The translations under genes were made by a program, and so were the position numbers. From the NCBI GenBank assembly GCA_964467705.1, contig CAYXUZ010000049.1:1-36937 (forward strand): a DNA stretch of 36,937 nucleotides. The letters run 5' to 3'. The notes below the pieces were generated by a model. The model made no database searches. It was not told where the DNA came from and saw only the letters and a program-made list of their open reading frames with translations. The first letter of the stretch is position 1. Every line of letters starts with the position of its first letter. Source of the stretch: CAADGU01 sp964467705. GTDB lineage: Bacteria > Chloroflexota > Anaerolineae > Promineifilales > Promineifilaceae. Shown here piece by piece: positions 29,987 to 36,937 of the stretch.

Positions 29987-32305
29987 ATGATCTACAAATT
30001 TTCTACGCTTCCTATTGATAAAGTCACGGCCGTTGGCGGCAAAGGCGGTACGTTAGCCAAGCTCCTTCAGGCGGGTTATCCCGTGCCTGATGGTTTTGTA
30101 ATTACCCCAGATGCATTTATTGAGGATGAATTGACCGATGGCGCATGGACGGCCGTGCAAAGCCATTTGCAGCAGTTACGCAATGGAAACGGCCGTGTGG
30201 CTTTTGCCGTTCGCTCCTCAGCTGCCAGCGAAGATTCAGTCCACGCTTCCTTTGCTGGCGAGTTTGAATCGGTGTTGGATGTGCAGCAAGACGCCTACAT
30301 TCACCGTGCCATCCATGCCGTGCGCCAATCCGGGCACAATACGCGGGTGCAGGCATACAGCCAGGCGCATGGATTAAACACCAATCATCAAGTTGCCGTC
30401 GTCGTACAAAAAATGGTACCGGCCGAGTTCGCCGGGGTACTGTTTACGGCCGATCCTGTCAACGGCAGCCATGCCCACATGGCCGGTAATTTTGTATGCG
30501 GACTGGGGGACAAGCTGGTTTCGGGCGAGGCAACGCCGGAAACATTCACACTGTCTCGGCCAAAGGGGACGTATGTCGGGCCACCAGAGATGAAGCGTTA
30601 CGGCCGTGCCCTCTTCAAACTGGCGCAGCGATTAGAAAATGAGCTAAACGGGCCGCAGGATATTGAATGGGCGGTGGCGGATGGCAAGGTCTACCTGCTG
30701 CAAGCCCGCCCCATCACCACCATGCAACCCTATAACCCGGCCACGGGTGAATGGAACGACAGTTTGCGCGGTCATTACTTATGGACAAACGCCAACTTTG
30801 GCGAGGCAGTACCCGATGTGATGACGCCGATGACGTGGTCACTGCTGCAACTATACGGCCGTGAAACTTTCACCATCCCTCTGCCCGGCCAACATCCTTT
30901 GTTTGGCAATATCGGTGGACGTTTTTACATGAACGCCAGTCTGGCTGCTTCTATGTTTACCGCTTTGGGCTACAGTCGGGAACGAATTGCGGATCAAATG
31001 CGCGAATTTTTCGGTTATCTGCCGACGGACACGGCCATACCCCTCATCCCATTTTCGCGGTGGGCCGTGCTGCGCGCCCTCCTGAAAGGAGCCCCGTCGG
31101 CGATGCGCCGGGTACGCCGGGATCGCAAACGATTGGCGGCGGCAACGGCCGTGATGCCCGCTCAGGCCATCACATTCCAGGCACGCATTACCACCGCCGA
31201 AACGCCGGCTGACCTGCTGGCGGTGTGGTGGGAACTAGAGGCCGCTTTCCGGGAAGCCTGCCAACTGTTGCAGGCAGGCACGGGTTTGTTTGAGGATTTG
31301 GTACGGCCGTTGCGCCAAAAGCTGAGCAAATGGACAGATGAGGACACGGCAAACATATTGCTTTCCGGTTTTAGCCAGGAGGGTGATTCGCTGGCCAGCC
31401 TGGGGCCGGTGATTGGGCTATGGCGGATACAGCAGGGACAGATGAGCCAGGCGGACTATTTGCAGCAGTACGGCCACCGGGGGGCGCATGAATTTGAACT
31501 GGCGTGGCCGCGTCCTTATGAGGAGCCGGATTGGCTAACGCAGCAGCAGGCACATCTGACGGCCGTAGACGTACCGGCTTTGTTGGCCCGGCAAGAGACG
31601 GAAAAAGCAGCGGCCTGGGCACATTTTGCCGGGCAGCACCCCCGCCGCGCCGCCAAAGTGCAACAACAACTGGCGCAGGTGGCCACTGCCGCCCGCAACC
31701 GGGAAGCCATCCGTTCCGAGATTATTCGGCTGGTGGGCGTGGTCCGCGCTTTTGCTTTATGCACAGGTGAGCTGACCGGATTGGGCGACACGGTGTTTTT
31801 TTTGCGGCTGGAAGAGATGGCGGCGGTATTAGGTGGAGATAAGACGGCCGTGACGCATATTCCCATTCGCCAACAGGCCCATAAACGGCTGCGGGCGCTG
31901 CCGGTGCATCCGGGGATCATTCACGGCCGTTTTGATCCGTATCAACAAAACATCCAGACATCCGATTTATCTCAGAAATCGGATGTCTGGCAGATCACCG
32001 GCTTTCCGGGCGCGGCGGGCGTGGTGGAGGGAGTAGTGCGCCGACTGGATGCACCGGAACAGGGCTACCTGCTACAACCGGGCGAGATTCTGGTGACGGC
32101 GACGACAAATATCGGCTGGACGCCGCTTTTCCCGAAGGCAGGCGCAGTTATTACCGATGTGGGCGCGCCCCTGTCTCATGCGGCAATTGTGGCCCGCGAG
32201 TTGGGCATTCCGGCGGTGGTGGGCACGGGTAATGCGACGGCACGGTTGCAAACGGGGGACTGGGTGCGGGTGAATGGGGGGAAAGGGGTAGTAGAAATAC
32301 TGTAA
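29987..32305 (+). CDS. PEP/pyruvate-binding and phosphohistidine-domain enzyme, rifampicin phosphotransferase-like
   Basis: The 772-residue protein begins with an ATP-grasp (PPDK/PEP synthase N-terminal) domain: VGGKGGTLAKLLQAGYPVPDGFVIT, FAVRSSAASEDSVHASFAGEFES, QKMVPAEFAGVLFTADPVNG and DIEWAVADGKVYLLQARPI. A middle domain starts with TNANFGEAVPDVMTPMTWSLLQLYG, the form seen in rifampicin phosphotransferases. The C-terminus is the swivelling phosphohistidine domain, with GAPLSHAAIVARELGIPAVVGT (His731). There is no PEP-binding TIM barrel, so it is not PEP synthase. Such enzymes use ATP to phosphorylate a small molecule (rifampicin in Rph) by way of His; here the acceptor is unknown. The start at 29987 excludes 68 codons that overlap the upstream gene. 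A 15-base-arm palindrome (31954-31990) is inserted just before the last domain. Ten ACGGCCGT copies. Confidence 0.85.
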   Translation: MIYKFSTLPIDKVTAVGGKGGTLAKLLQAGYPVPDGFVITPDAFIEDELTDGAWTAVQSHLQQLRNGNGRVAFAVRSSAASEDSVHASFAGEFESVLDVQQDAYIHRAIHAVRQSGHNTRVQAYSQAHGLNTNHQVAVVVQKMVPAEFAGVLFTADPVNGSHAHMAGNFVCGLGDKLVSGEATPETFTLSRPKGTYVGPPEMKRYGRALFKLAQRLENELNGPQDIEWAVADGKVYLLQARPITTMQPYNPATGEWNDSLRGHYLWTNANFGEAVPDVMTPMTWSLLQLYGRETFTIPLPGQHPLFGNIGGRFYMNASLAASMFTALGYSRERIADQMREFFGYLPTDTAIPLIPFSRWAVLRALLKGAPSAMRRVRRDRKRLAAATAVMPAQAITFQARITTAETPADLLAVWWELEAAFREACQLLQAGTGLFEDLVRPLRQKLSKWTDEDTANILLSGFSQEGDSLASLGPVIGLWRIQQGQMSQADYLQQYGHRGAHEFELAWPRPYEEPDWLTQQQAHLTAVDVPALLARQETEKAAAWAHFAGQHPRRAAKVQQQLAQVATAARNREAIRSEIIRLVGVVRAFALCTGELTGLGDTVFFLRLEEMAAVLGGDKTAVTHIPIRQQAHKRLRALPVHPGIIHGRFDPYQQNIQTSDLSQKSDVWQITGFPGAAGVVEGVVRRLDAPEQGYLLQPGEILVTATTNIGWTPLFPKAGAVITDVGAPLSHAAIVARELGIPAVVGTGNATARLQTGDWVRVNGGKGVVEIL
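31954..31990. repeat. Palindromic repeat inside the PEP-domain gene
   Basis: CCAGACATCCGATTT at 31954-31968 is the exact complement of 31976-31990, with a 7-base loop. It lies within coding sequence and is read in frame as QTSDLSQKSDVW, in the linker before the phosphohistidine domain (VWQITGFPGAAGVVEG). The arms are like those of the intergenic palindromes of this window. Confidence 0.85.
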
Positions 32306-32324
32306 GGCGATTTTGAAAATCGCC
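32306..32324. repeat. Inverted repeat right after the PEP-domain gene
   Basis: GGCGATTTT at 32306-32314 pairs perfectly with AAAATCGCC at 32316-32324. The left arm begins at the base after the stop codon. The loop of one base is too tight for RNA, so the real stem would be 7-8 pairs. It is followed by CCACAA, so it is not a classic terminator. Confidence 0.7.
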
Positions 32325-32367
32325 CCACAATTCGCCAGACGCAGGTTTTTTTGGTAAATGTTGGGGG

Positions 32368-33303
32368 ATGAGCATTACCGAACTGAGTGTGAACTTATAT
32401 CGCAAGACGTTGAAGCGCATTCGCCCGGCGCACCGGGCGACGCATTGGTTGATGGGGCACGGGGTGATTCCACTATTGGAGCGCAGCCGGGATTTTGGCA
32501 CGATGCCGGATGATCCGTTTTGGTTTCGGCTGGAGTTGTTGACGGGGCGGCATGAACGGGAAACGATGGCAGTGCTGGACAAATTGGTACGGCCGTCTGC
32601 CACCATGCTCGATGTGGGGGCACATGTAGGTTATTATGCCCGCCGGTACGCGCCGGTAATTGGGAGCGACGGCCGTATCTTTGCCTTTGAACCCCACCCG
32701 CGCACATTTGCCATGTTGAGCCGCAATGTACGGCCGTTTGCCAATGTGACCCCGGTGCAGGTGGCGCTGGCGGAGGAGGAAGGCACGGCCGTGTTGCACG
32801 ATTACCTCATCATGTCGGCCAGTGGTTCGCTGCATTATGATGAGGCAATGGTTGCTTTGCAACAAGCCCATGTACATGCGGGGGATGTGGCCCCGCGCAT
32901 TGGGCAGGAGTTCCGACCACAAACCTTTTCAGTGCAAACAGTGCCGGGGGATACGTTTTTGGCGGAACAGGGGATCAGCCAGGTAGATGTGATCAAGATG
33001 GATATTGAGGGAGCAGAGATTGGTGCACTGCGTGGGCTGCGGAGCACAATTGACCGGTCACCCGGTTTGAAGCTGGTGATGGAGTATAACCCGGCGGCGT
33101 TGCAGGCGTTTGGGCACGAACCGGCAACGGCACTGGCAGAAGTGTATGCCTTTGGTTTTCAGCGGGTGCAGATGATTGAGGCAGGTGGGGAATTGAGGGA
33201 TTTGACAGGGCGGGAAACGGATATTTCCCAATTGACAGCGCAGTTGATGGAGCATATGGGGGTGGTAAATTTACTGTTTAGCCGTGAAGCAGCGTACCCG
33301 TAA
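32368..33303 (+). CDS. FkbM-family SAM-dependent methyltransferase
   Basis: The 311-residue protein has an N-terminal helical region (1-60) and then a class I methyltransferase fold. Motif I is MLDVGAHVGYYARRYAPVIG, followed by GRIFAFEPHPRTFAMLSRNV (acidic loop binding the SAM ribose) and the FkbM hallmark IDVIKMDIEGAEIGALRGL. FkbM proteins O-methylate sugars or polyketides; in environmental bacteria they often modify surface glycans. No glycosyltransferase cluster surrounds it here, so the substrate is unknown. Four ACGGCCGT copies are present, two read as Arg-Pro. The start at 32368 has only a weak GGGGG ribosome site. The 102-base gap (33304-33405) to the convergent kinase gene shows nothing that I recognise. 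Confidence 0.9.
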   Translation: MSITELSVNLYRKTLKRIRPAHRATHWLMGHGVIPLLERSRDFGTMPDDPFWFRLELLTGRHERETMAVLDKLVRPSATMLDVGAHVGYYARRYAPVIGSDGRIFAFEPHPRTFAMLSRNVRPFANVTPVQVALAEEEGTAVLHDYLIMSASGSLHYDEAMVALQQAHVHAGDVAPRIGQEFRPQTFSVQTVPGDTFLAEQGISQVDVIKMDIEGAEIGALRGLRSTIDRSPGLKLVMEYNPAALQAFGHEPATALAEVYAFGFQRVQMIEAGGELRDLTGRETDISQLTAQLMEHMGVVNLLFSREAAYP

Positions 33304-33405
33304 TTGCAACTTGCCACCGGATGAAATGCAGGTTTATGGCCTTGTTGCATGGGAAGGGCCGCACCCGTGACAATGCGCGCAGGATGCGCAGGCAGGCCCA
33401 CATGG

Positions 33406-35256
33406 TTATGGGGCGGACAGGGCACAGCGAAAACCGAGGTTTGCCTGAATGACGCGCGGGTCAAACGAACCCCGTGCCGTCACCCGCACTTCGTCACGTG
33501 GCGACAGCCATGAACCACCGCGCAGAGATTTGAATTCCCCTTCTGTTGGCCCCATGGGGTTGGTATCAGTGGAGCCTGTATAAAAGCGCGGGTCATACCA
33601 ATCTGCCACCCACTCCATGACGTTGCCCAACATATCATAGACGCCTGAGGGAGAACGGCCGTCTGGATAACTCCCTACCGGCGCTGTATCCCGGCGCCCA
33701 TCATTAAACGCCGTATCCCGGTTCGCCGAAGGACAGTTCTGGTCGCAATAATTCAGCTTCGTGCCATCAAACGTATCTCCCCAGGGATAAAGGAATTTCA
33801 CTTCCTGCACCGGATCAAACGAAGCCGCCATCTCCCATTCTGCCTCCGTGGGCAGCCGTGCCCCGCGCCATTCACAAAACGCCCGCGCCTGGTACCAGTT
33901 GACAAACAACACCGGGTAATCGTCATATGCCAGATCACCGTAATAGGCTGGATGCGTGGTGGGGTTGGCGCGCGATGGGGCCGTGCAGCCGCCTGCTTCC
34001 ACACATAGCTGGTACTGCCCGTTCGTCACCTCCGTTTCATCAATGTAAAACGGGGCCATATTCACCAGATGCACCGGCTCTTCGTCGCGCTCACCCTCCT
34101 CGCTGCCCATGCTAAAGATGCCACCGGGCATGTAGATCATGCGTGCCCCCGTCTCAGTGATGAGCGGCTCCGGGGTGGGGGTAGGTGGATCGGTTGGAAT
34201 GGGTATTGGCGAGGGGGTGGGCGCCAGTGAGGTCATGGCGGCGATGACGGCCGTTTCAATTGTTGCCGTCGCTTCAGCCTCTGTGACTGTGGGTTGGTTG
34301 AGGTTGCTGCGCGCCAGGACATAACCGGCCAACACCAACAAAAGCAGCAAACCGATCAAGCCATAAATGGTACGCATTTCAATCTGGCGGCGCAGTTGGG
34401 GCGTCAGCCGAGGGGACGTGGGCTGACCAAATTGGGTGGTAGGGGCAGTACGGCGTAGGGTGAGAGGCTCGGGTTCGCTACGGCCGTAGGGCCGGGCCAA
34501 CGCCGCGGCAAATTCCGCCACCGAGCCGTACCGTGTATCCGGTTGAATGGACATGGCCCGGTTAGCCACCAGCGAAAGATACGGTTCCACATCCGGGTTA
34601 ATCTCGCGGGCAGGAATCAAGTCAGCCAGGCCACTTTCCCGCTTCAATGCGCCCGGTGGAATTTTACCTGTCAGCAGGGTGTAGAGGGTGGCCCCCAGGC
34701 TGTAAATATCGCTGGCGGCGGTGACTTCAATCTGCGCCTGCTGTTCGGGTGCGCCGTAACCGTCGGTGTGCGGCCGTATGCCCAGGTCGGGCAGGCCGCT
34801 GTCCACCAGAAAAATCTCACCAGTAGGCGTAAGACGAATGTTGGCCGGTTTGATATTCAGGTGTAGCTGCCCCTGCTTGTGCAGATAGGTTAGCGGTTGG
34901 CAGGCGGCTTGCAGCCAGTTGATGATCAGATCGGAGGGCAAACGGCCGTACTGCTGCCCCAACGCTCGCAAATCCACCCCATCCACATACGTCCACACCA
35001 GGTATTGCCCCACCCCTTCCAATGCAAAATGATCCAACAGTCGGGGCATCTGTGGGTGTTCCAGGTGGCTGAGTTGGCGGGCCTGCTGGCGGAAGCGTTT
35101 TTGGATGTCTACGGAGGGGTCGAGGTATTCTTTAACGGCCGTGTCCAACCCATCGGCCACATCCCAGGCACGATACACCGCCCCATATGGCCCCTCCGCC
35201 AACAGGTTGATGATGCGATACCGTTTTTGCAGTAGTTCACCGGGGAGGAGAGGCAT
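33406..35256 (-). CDS. Transmembrane Ser/Thr pseudokinase fused to an extracellular FGE-sulfatase-like domain
   Basis: The 616-residue protein has an N-terminal PknB-like kinase domain (about 13-260), one transmembrane helix (296-315), a Pro/Thr linker (340-366) and a formylglycine-generating-enzyme-like domain (371-614; MVYMPGG-type start, RLPTEAEWEMAA, DMLGNVMEWVADWY, LRGGSW, LGFRCA). In the kinase part Lys42 (TAVKE), the G-loop (EGPYGAV), the DFG Asp (as DSG, 152-154) and APE are present. The HRD motif is HLN (132-134), so the catalytic Asp is Asn, and the alpha-C Glu appears to be Gln (57/58). It probably binds nucleotide but phosphorylates poorly or not at all. The FGE part lacks the active-site Cys pair, so it is likely a binding domain of the lectin-like FGE fold. 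Overall it looks like a signalling receptor. No clear ribosome site precedes the ATG at 35256. Lys42 lies directly next to an ACGGCCGT copy. Confidence 0.88.
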   Translation of the reverse strand: MPLLPGELLQKRYRIINLLAEGPYGAVYRAWDVADGLDTAVKEYLDPSVDIQKRFRQQARQLSHLEHPQMPRLLDHFALEGVGQYLVWTYVDGVDLRALGQQYGRLPSDLIINWLQAACQPLTYLHKQGQLHLNIKPANIRLTPTGEIFLVDSGLPDLGIRPHTDGYGAPEQQAQIEVTAASDIYSLGATLYTLLTGKIPPGALKRESGLADLIPAREINPDVEPYLSLVANRAMSIQPDTRYGSVAEFAAALARPYGRSEPEPLTLRRTAPTTQFGQPTSPRLTPQLRRQIEMRTIYGLIGLLLLLVLAGYVLARSNLNQPTVTEAEATATIETAVIAAMTSLAPTPSPIPIPTDPPTPTPEPLITETGARMIYMPGGIFSMGSEEGERDEEPVHLVNMAPFYIDETEVTNGQYQLCVEAGGCTAPSRANPTTHPAYYGDLAYDDYPVLFVNWYQARAFCEWRGARLPTEAEWEMAASFDPVQEVKFLYPWGDTFDGTKLNYCDQNCPSANRDTAFNDGRRDTAPVGSYPDGRSPSGVYDMLGNVMEWVADWYDPRFYTGSTDTNPMGPTEGEFKSLRGGSWLSPRDEVRVTARGSFDPRVIQANLGFRCALSAP

Positions 35257-35268
35257 ATTTCGTAAGTC

Positions 35269-35316
35269 GTAATCCGTGATTCGTAATCCGTTTACGGGTT
35301 ACGGATGACGGATTAC
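35269..35316. repeat. Inverted repeat of GTAATCCG units between amidohydrolase and kinase genes
   Basis: GTAATCCGTGATTCGTAATCCG faces GTTACGGATGACGGATTAC around TTTACGG, with a few mismatches. The right arm overlaps the last codons of the amidohydrolase (…VIRHP and stop), so the repeat supplies the gene's end. It matches the family at 10752-10820. Confidence 0.75.
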
Positions 35317-36552
35317 ATCTTTGACCACACGGCCGTCCAACATCACCATCACCACATTCTCCGGCTTTTCCAGCGAGCGTATGTCGGCTAACGGGTCGGT
35401 CTTGCTAATGATGATGTCCGCCAGTTTGCCCGCCGTCAGCGTGCCTACCCGATCCTGCCAGCCCAGGCACTCCGCCGCCACCTTCGTCGTCGCCACAATA
35501 GACTCCATCGGTGTCATGCCAATGCCACACATCAAGCCCAGTTCACGCAAATTTGTGCCGTGTTTCATCACACCTGCATCCGTGCCCATGGCAATTTTGA
35601 CCCCGGCCTGATGCGCCTTGCCAATGTTCTCGCTGTGAATCTCGATAACCTCACGCGCCTTTTGTACCCCCCATTCCGGCATTGTGCCCGTCGCTTCGGC
35701 AATTTCTAATACGGCCAGGGGGGCCAGCAGCGTGGGCACCAGGAACGTGCCATTTGCCAGCATCAGTTCAATCGCTTCCTCATCCAGGAAGATACCGTGC
35801 TCAATGGAATGAATCCCGGCGCGCACCGCGTTTTTGATCCCTTCTGCACCCTGAGCATGGGCCATCACTTTTACGCCACGCCGGTAGGTGGCCTCCTGCA
35901 CCATCACTGCCAGCTCTTCGGGGCTGAACTGCGTAAATTCGGGGTGGTCGGTGGGGCTGAGCACGCCGCCGGTAGAGCAAACCTTGATCACATCCGCCCC
36001 CGCTCGCAAAATCTCGCGCACTTTGCGGCGCACATTATCCACGCCATCCACAATGCCCGACGGCCGTCCCGGAGCTTCGGCAAACAGGCTCAAATTCGCG
36101 CCAGACGGCAACCAGCTATCCCCATGCCCGCCGGTAATGGAGAGCACCGTAATGCTGATTTGCATACGCGGTCCCAACACTAAGCCCTGCGCTGCCGCCT
36201 GTTTCATGCCCAAATCCGCCCCACCCGCATCCCGCACGCTAGTGATCCCTGCCTCAACTGTGCGTTTCATGCGGTCAATCGCCTGATAATAGTTCAGCGA
36301 AAAGGGCGTGTTCATCATCTGCATCAGGTTGATGCCCTCAAAGACAAGGTGAACATGGGTATCAATGAGGCCGGGCAGAATAGTTCCGCCCTGGGCGTCA
36401 ACCATCTGGATGTCGGCGTCGGGCAAGGGGATGTCGGTTTTACGGCCGACGGCCGTAATCCGTTCATCGCGCACCAAAACAGCACCGTTGTGAATGGGGT
36501 CACGGCCGTTGCCATCAATCAGTGTACCATTGTGAATCAGTGTATAGGTCAT
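35299..36552 (-). CDS. Metal-dependent amidohydrolase (imidazolonepropionase / prolidase-like)
   Basis: The 417-residue protein has the full amidohydrolase metal site: His66 and His68 in DTHVHL, Lys190 in DVIKVCSTGG (probably carboxylated and bridging two metals), His232 in MAHAQG, His252 in IEHGIFLD and Asp325 in MGTDAG. The N-terminal small beta domain (ILHNGTLIDGNGRDPIHNGAVLV-like) and the C-terminal LTAGKLADIIISKTDPLADI strand complete the composite domain. This subgroup, often called Xaa-Pro dipeptidase-like or imidazolonepropionase-like, hydrolyses amide bonds such as those of dipeptides; the real substrate is not known. The start at 36552 has AGGAG seven bases upstream. It is divergent from the methyltransferase that begins at 36623. 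Four ACGGCCGT copies. Confidence 0.93.
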   Translation of the reverse strand: MTYTLIHNGTLIDGNGRDPIHNGAVLVRDERITAVGRKTDIPLPDADIQMVDAQGGTILPGLIDTHVHLVFEGINLMQMMNTPFSLNYYQAIDRMKRTVEAGITSVRDAGGADLGMKQAAAQGLVLGPRMQISITVLSITGGHGDSWLPSGANLSLFAEAPGRPSGIVDGVDNVRRKVREILRAGADVIKVCSTGGVLSPTDHPEFTQFSPEELAVMVQEATYRRGVKVMAHAQGAEGIKNAVRAGIHSIEHGIFLDEEAIELMLANGTFLVPTLLAPLAVLEIAEATGTMPEWGVQKAREVIEIHSENIGKAHQAGVKIAMGTDAGVMKHGTNLRELGLMCGIGMTPMESIVATTKVAAECLGWQDRVGTLTAGKLADIIISKTDPLADIRSLEKPENVVMVMLDGRVVKDVIRHP

Positions 36553-36602
36553 GGGAAATTCTCCTTTTCTCCTGCGCGGTTTACCACTTCCAGTTTACCG
36601 GA

Positions 36603-36611
36603 TGTTATAAT
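36603..36611 (+). promoter_or_regulatory. Extended -10 promoter element before the last gene
   Basis: TGTTATAATCGGC repeats the TGnTATAAT form of the elements at 7866-7858 (minus) and 18806. It ends 11 bases before the ATG at 36623, leaving a leader of only about five bases, so the message would be nearly leaderless. Confidence 0.5.
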
Positions 36612-36622
36612 CGGCGGCGAGT

Positions 36623-36937
36623 ATGTCACCGATAACGAATCCCCTCAATCAGACCTTATGGCGCATTTATAACCGGGCGGCACGGCCGTACCCCTGGCAA
36701 CTGCACGACGGCAACCTGCCCTGGGACGACCCCGCCTTCTCCGCCCGGATGCTGCGCGAACATCTGGATGAATCACATGGGGCCGCTTCACGGCAAACGG
36801 CCGAACGCGCCACACAGATTGACTGGTTGTGGACGGCATTGGCTTTGCAAGATGGCAGCCGCCTGCTGGATATCACTTGTGGGCCTGGCCTGTATGCGGT
36901 GGAATTTGCCCAGCGCGGCTGCCATGTGACCGGCATT
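36623..36937 (+). CDS. SAM-dependent methyltransferase, 3' end outside window
   Basis: One hundred and five codons are visible from the ATG at 36623. The N-terminal part (LWRIYNRAARPYPWQLHDGNLPWDDPAFSARMLREH) is helical, and SRLLDITCGPGLYAVEFAQRGCHVTGI is methyltransferase motif I (L-D-x-x-C-G-P-G) with the following strand. The fold is class I SAM methyltransferase; the acceptor cannot be judged without the C-terminal half. An ACGGCCGT copy is read as Arg-Pro. No ribosome site precedes the start, in keeping with the short leader predicted by the promoter element. Confidence 0.82.
   Translation, partial: MSPITNPLNQTLWRIYNRAARPYPWQLHDGNLPWDDPAFSARMLREHLDESHGAASRQTAERATQIDWLWTALALQDGSRLLDITCGPGLYAVEFAQRGCHVTGI

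Larger units (their letters stand above)
512..36689. repeat. Dispersed palindromic octamer ACGGCCGT, about 83 copies
   Basis: Reading through the whole window by eye I find about 83 exact copies of ACGGCCGT, which is its own reverse complement. The first is at 512-519 and the last at 36682-36689. About five lie outside genes (near 2972, 23463, 27377, 27893, 27910); the rest are inside coding regions, on genes of both strands. In genes they are read as Thr-Ala-Val (about 38), Gly-Arg (about 29) or Arg-Pro (about 11). Spacing averages roughly 450 bases. Near-variants such as ACGGCCGC or TCGGCCGT are far rarer (about ten). The acyltransferase at 2227, the ICMT-like gene at 27998 and sdhC/sdhD have no exact copy, and the 5.5-kb subtilase has only three. 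Counts are manual and may be off by a few. Confidence 0.93.

Noticed and set aside
29987..32305. Full phosphoenolpyruvate synthase (ppsA)
   Set aside because: The C-terminal PEP-binding TIM barrel is absent and the middle domain matches rifampicin phosphotransferase-like proteins.
33406..35256. Genuine formylglycine-generating enzyme
   Set aside because: The catalytic Cys residues are missing in the segment after RGGSW, and no sulfatase gene is nearby.

Overview
The window looks like a chromosomal contig from an uncultured member of the Chloroflexota, probably an Anaerolineae / Ardenticatenia / Promineifilales-type organism. This is inferred from gene content and style: a Ycf45/SpoIIIAA-like R3H ATPase, FmdB zinc ribbon, multi-domain secreted proteins with proline/threonine linkers, and a secreted protein ending in YLPIILKP. 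No rRNA or other phylogenetic marker is present. GC looks to be in the mid-50s per cent by eye. Ten Ns at 15527-15536 show it is a draft assembly.

Layout. 2-4267 (+): a J-domain protein cut by the window edge, a GT1 glycosyltransferase, a PlsC-like acyltransferase and a triple-FKBP lipoprotein. 4330-7794 (-): the succinate dehydrogenase operon sdhC-sdhD-sdhA-sdhB, with a one-base frameshift in sdhA. 7936-12634 (mostly +): a GNAT-like protein, the R3H ATPase, thymidylate kinase, an FmdB zinc ribbon (-) and guanylate kinase. 13143-18680 (+): a 1.8k-residue secreted subtilase with nested domains. 18859-22461 (+): a membrane-anchored NACHT-like NTPase with HEAT repeats, a TrmH/SpoU methyltransferase and a GNAT acetyltransferase. 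22410-27195 (-): an M23 peptidase, a remnant of a secreted esterase, galactokinase and a solitary molybdopterin-binding hydroxylase subunit. 27428-33303 (+): SufE, an ICMT-like methyltransferase, a four-helix membrane protein, an ATC-hydrolase-family protein, a rifampicin-phosphotransferase-like PEP-domain enzyme and an FkbM methyltransferase. 33406-36552 (-): a pseudokinase/FGE-like fusion and a metal-dependent amidohydrolase. The window ends inside a SAM methyltransferase (+).

Most of this is housekeeping or central metabolism plus cell-envelope and surface proteins. There is no phage, IS transposase, CRISPR array or tRNA that I can see.

Two sequence-level phenomena stand out more than any single gene. 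First, the palindromic octamer ACGGCCGT occurs about 83 times by hand count, against roughly one expected by chance at this composition. It is read in all three codon phases (Thr-Ala-Val, Gly-Arg, Arg-Pro), so the constraint acts on DNA rather than protein. It resembles in style the cyanobacterial HIP1 element, with a different sequence. Second, most gene junctions, and one gene interior, carry a long perfect or near-perfect inverted repeat, mostly of different sequence from place to place. Some of these arms extend or trim the coding frames next to them.
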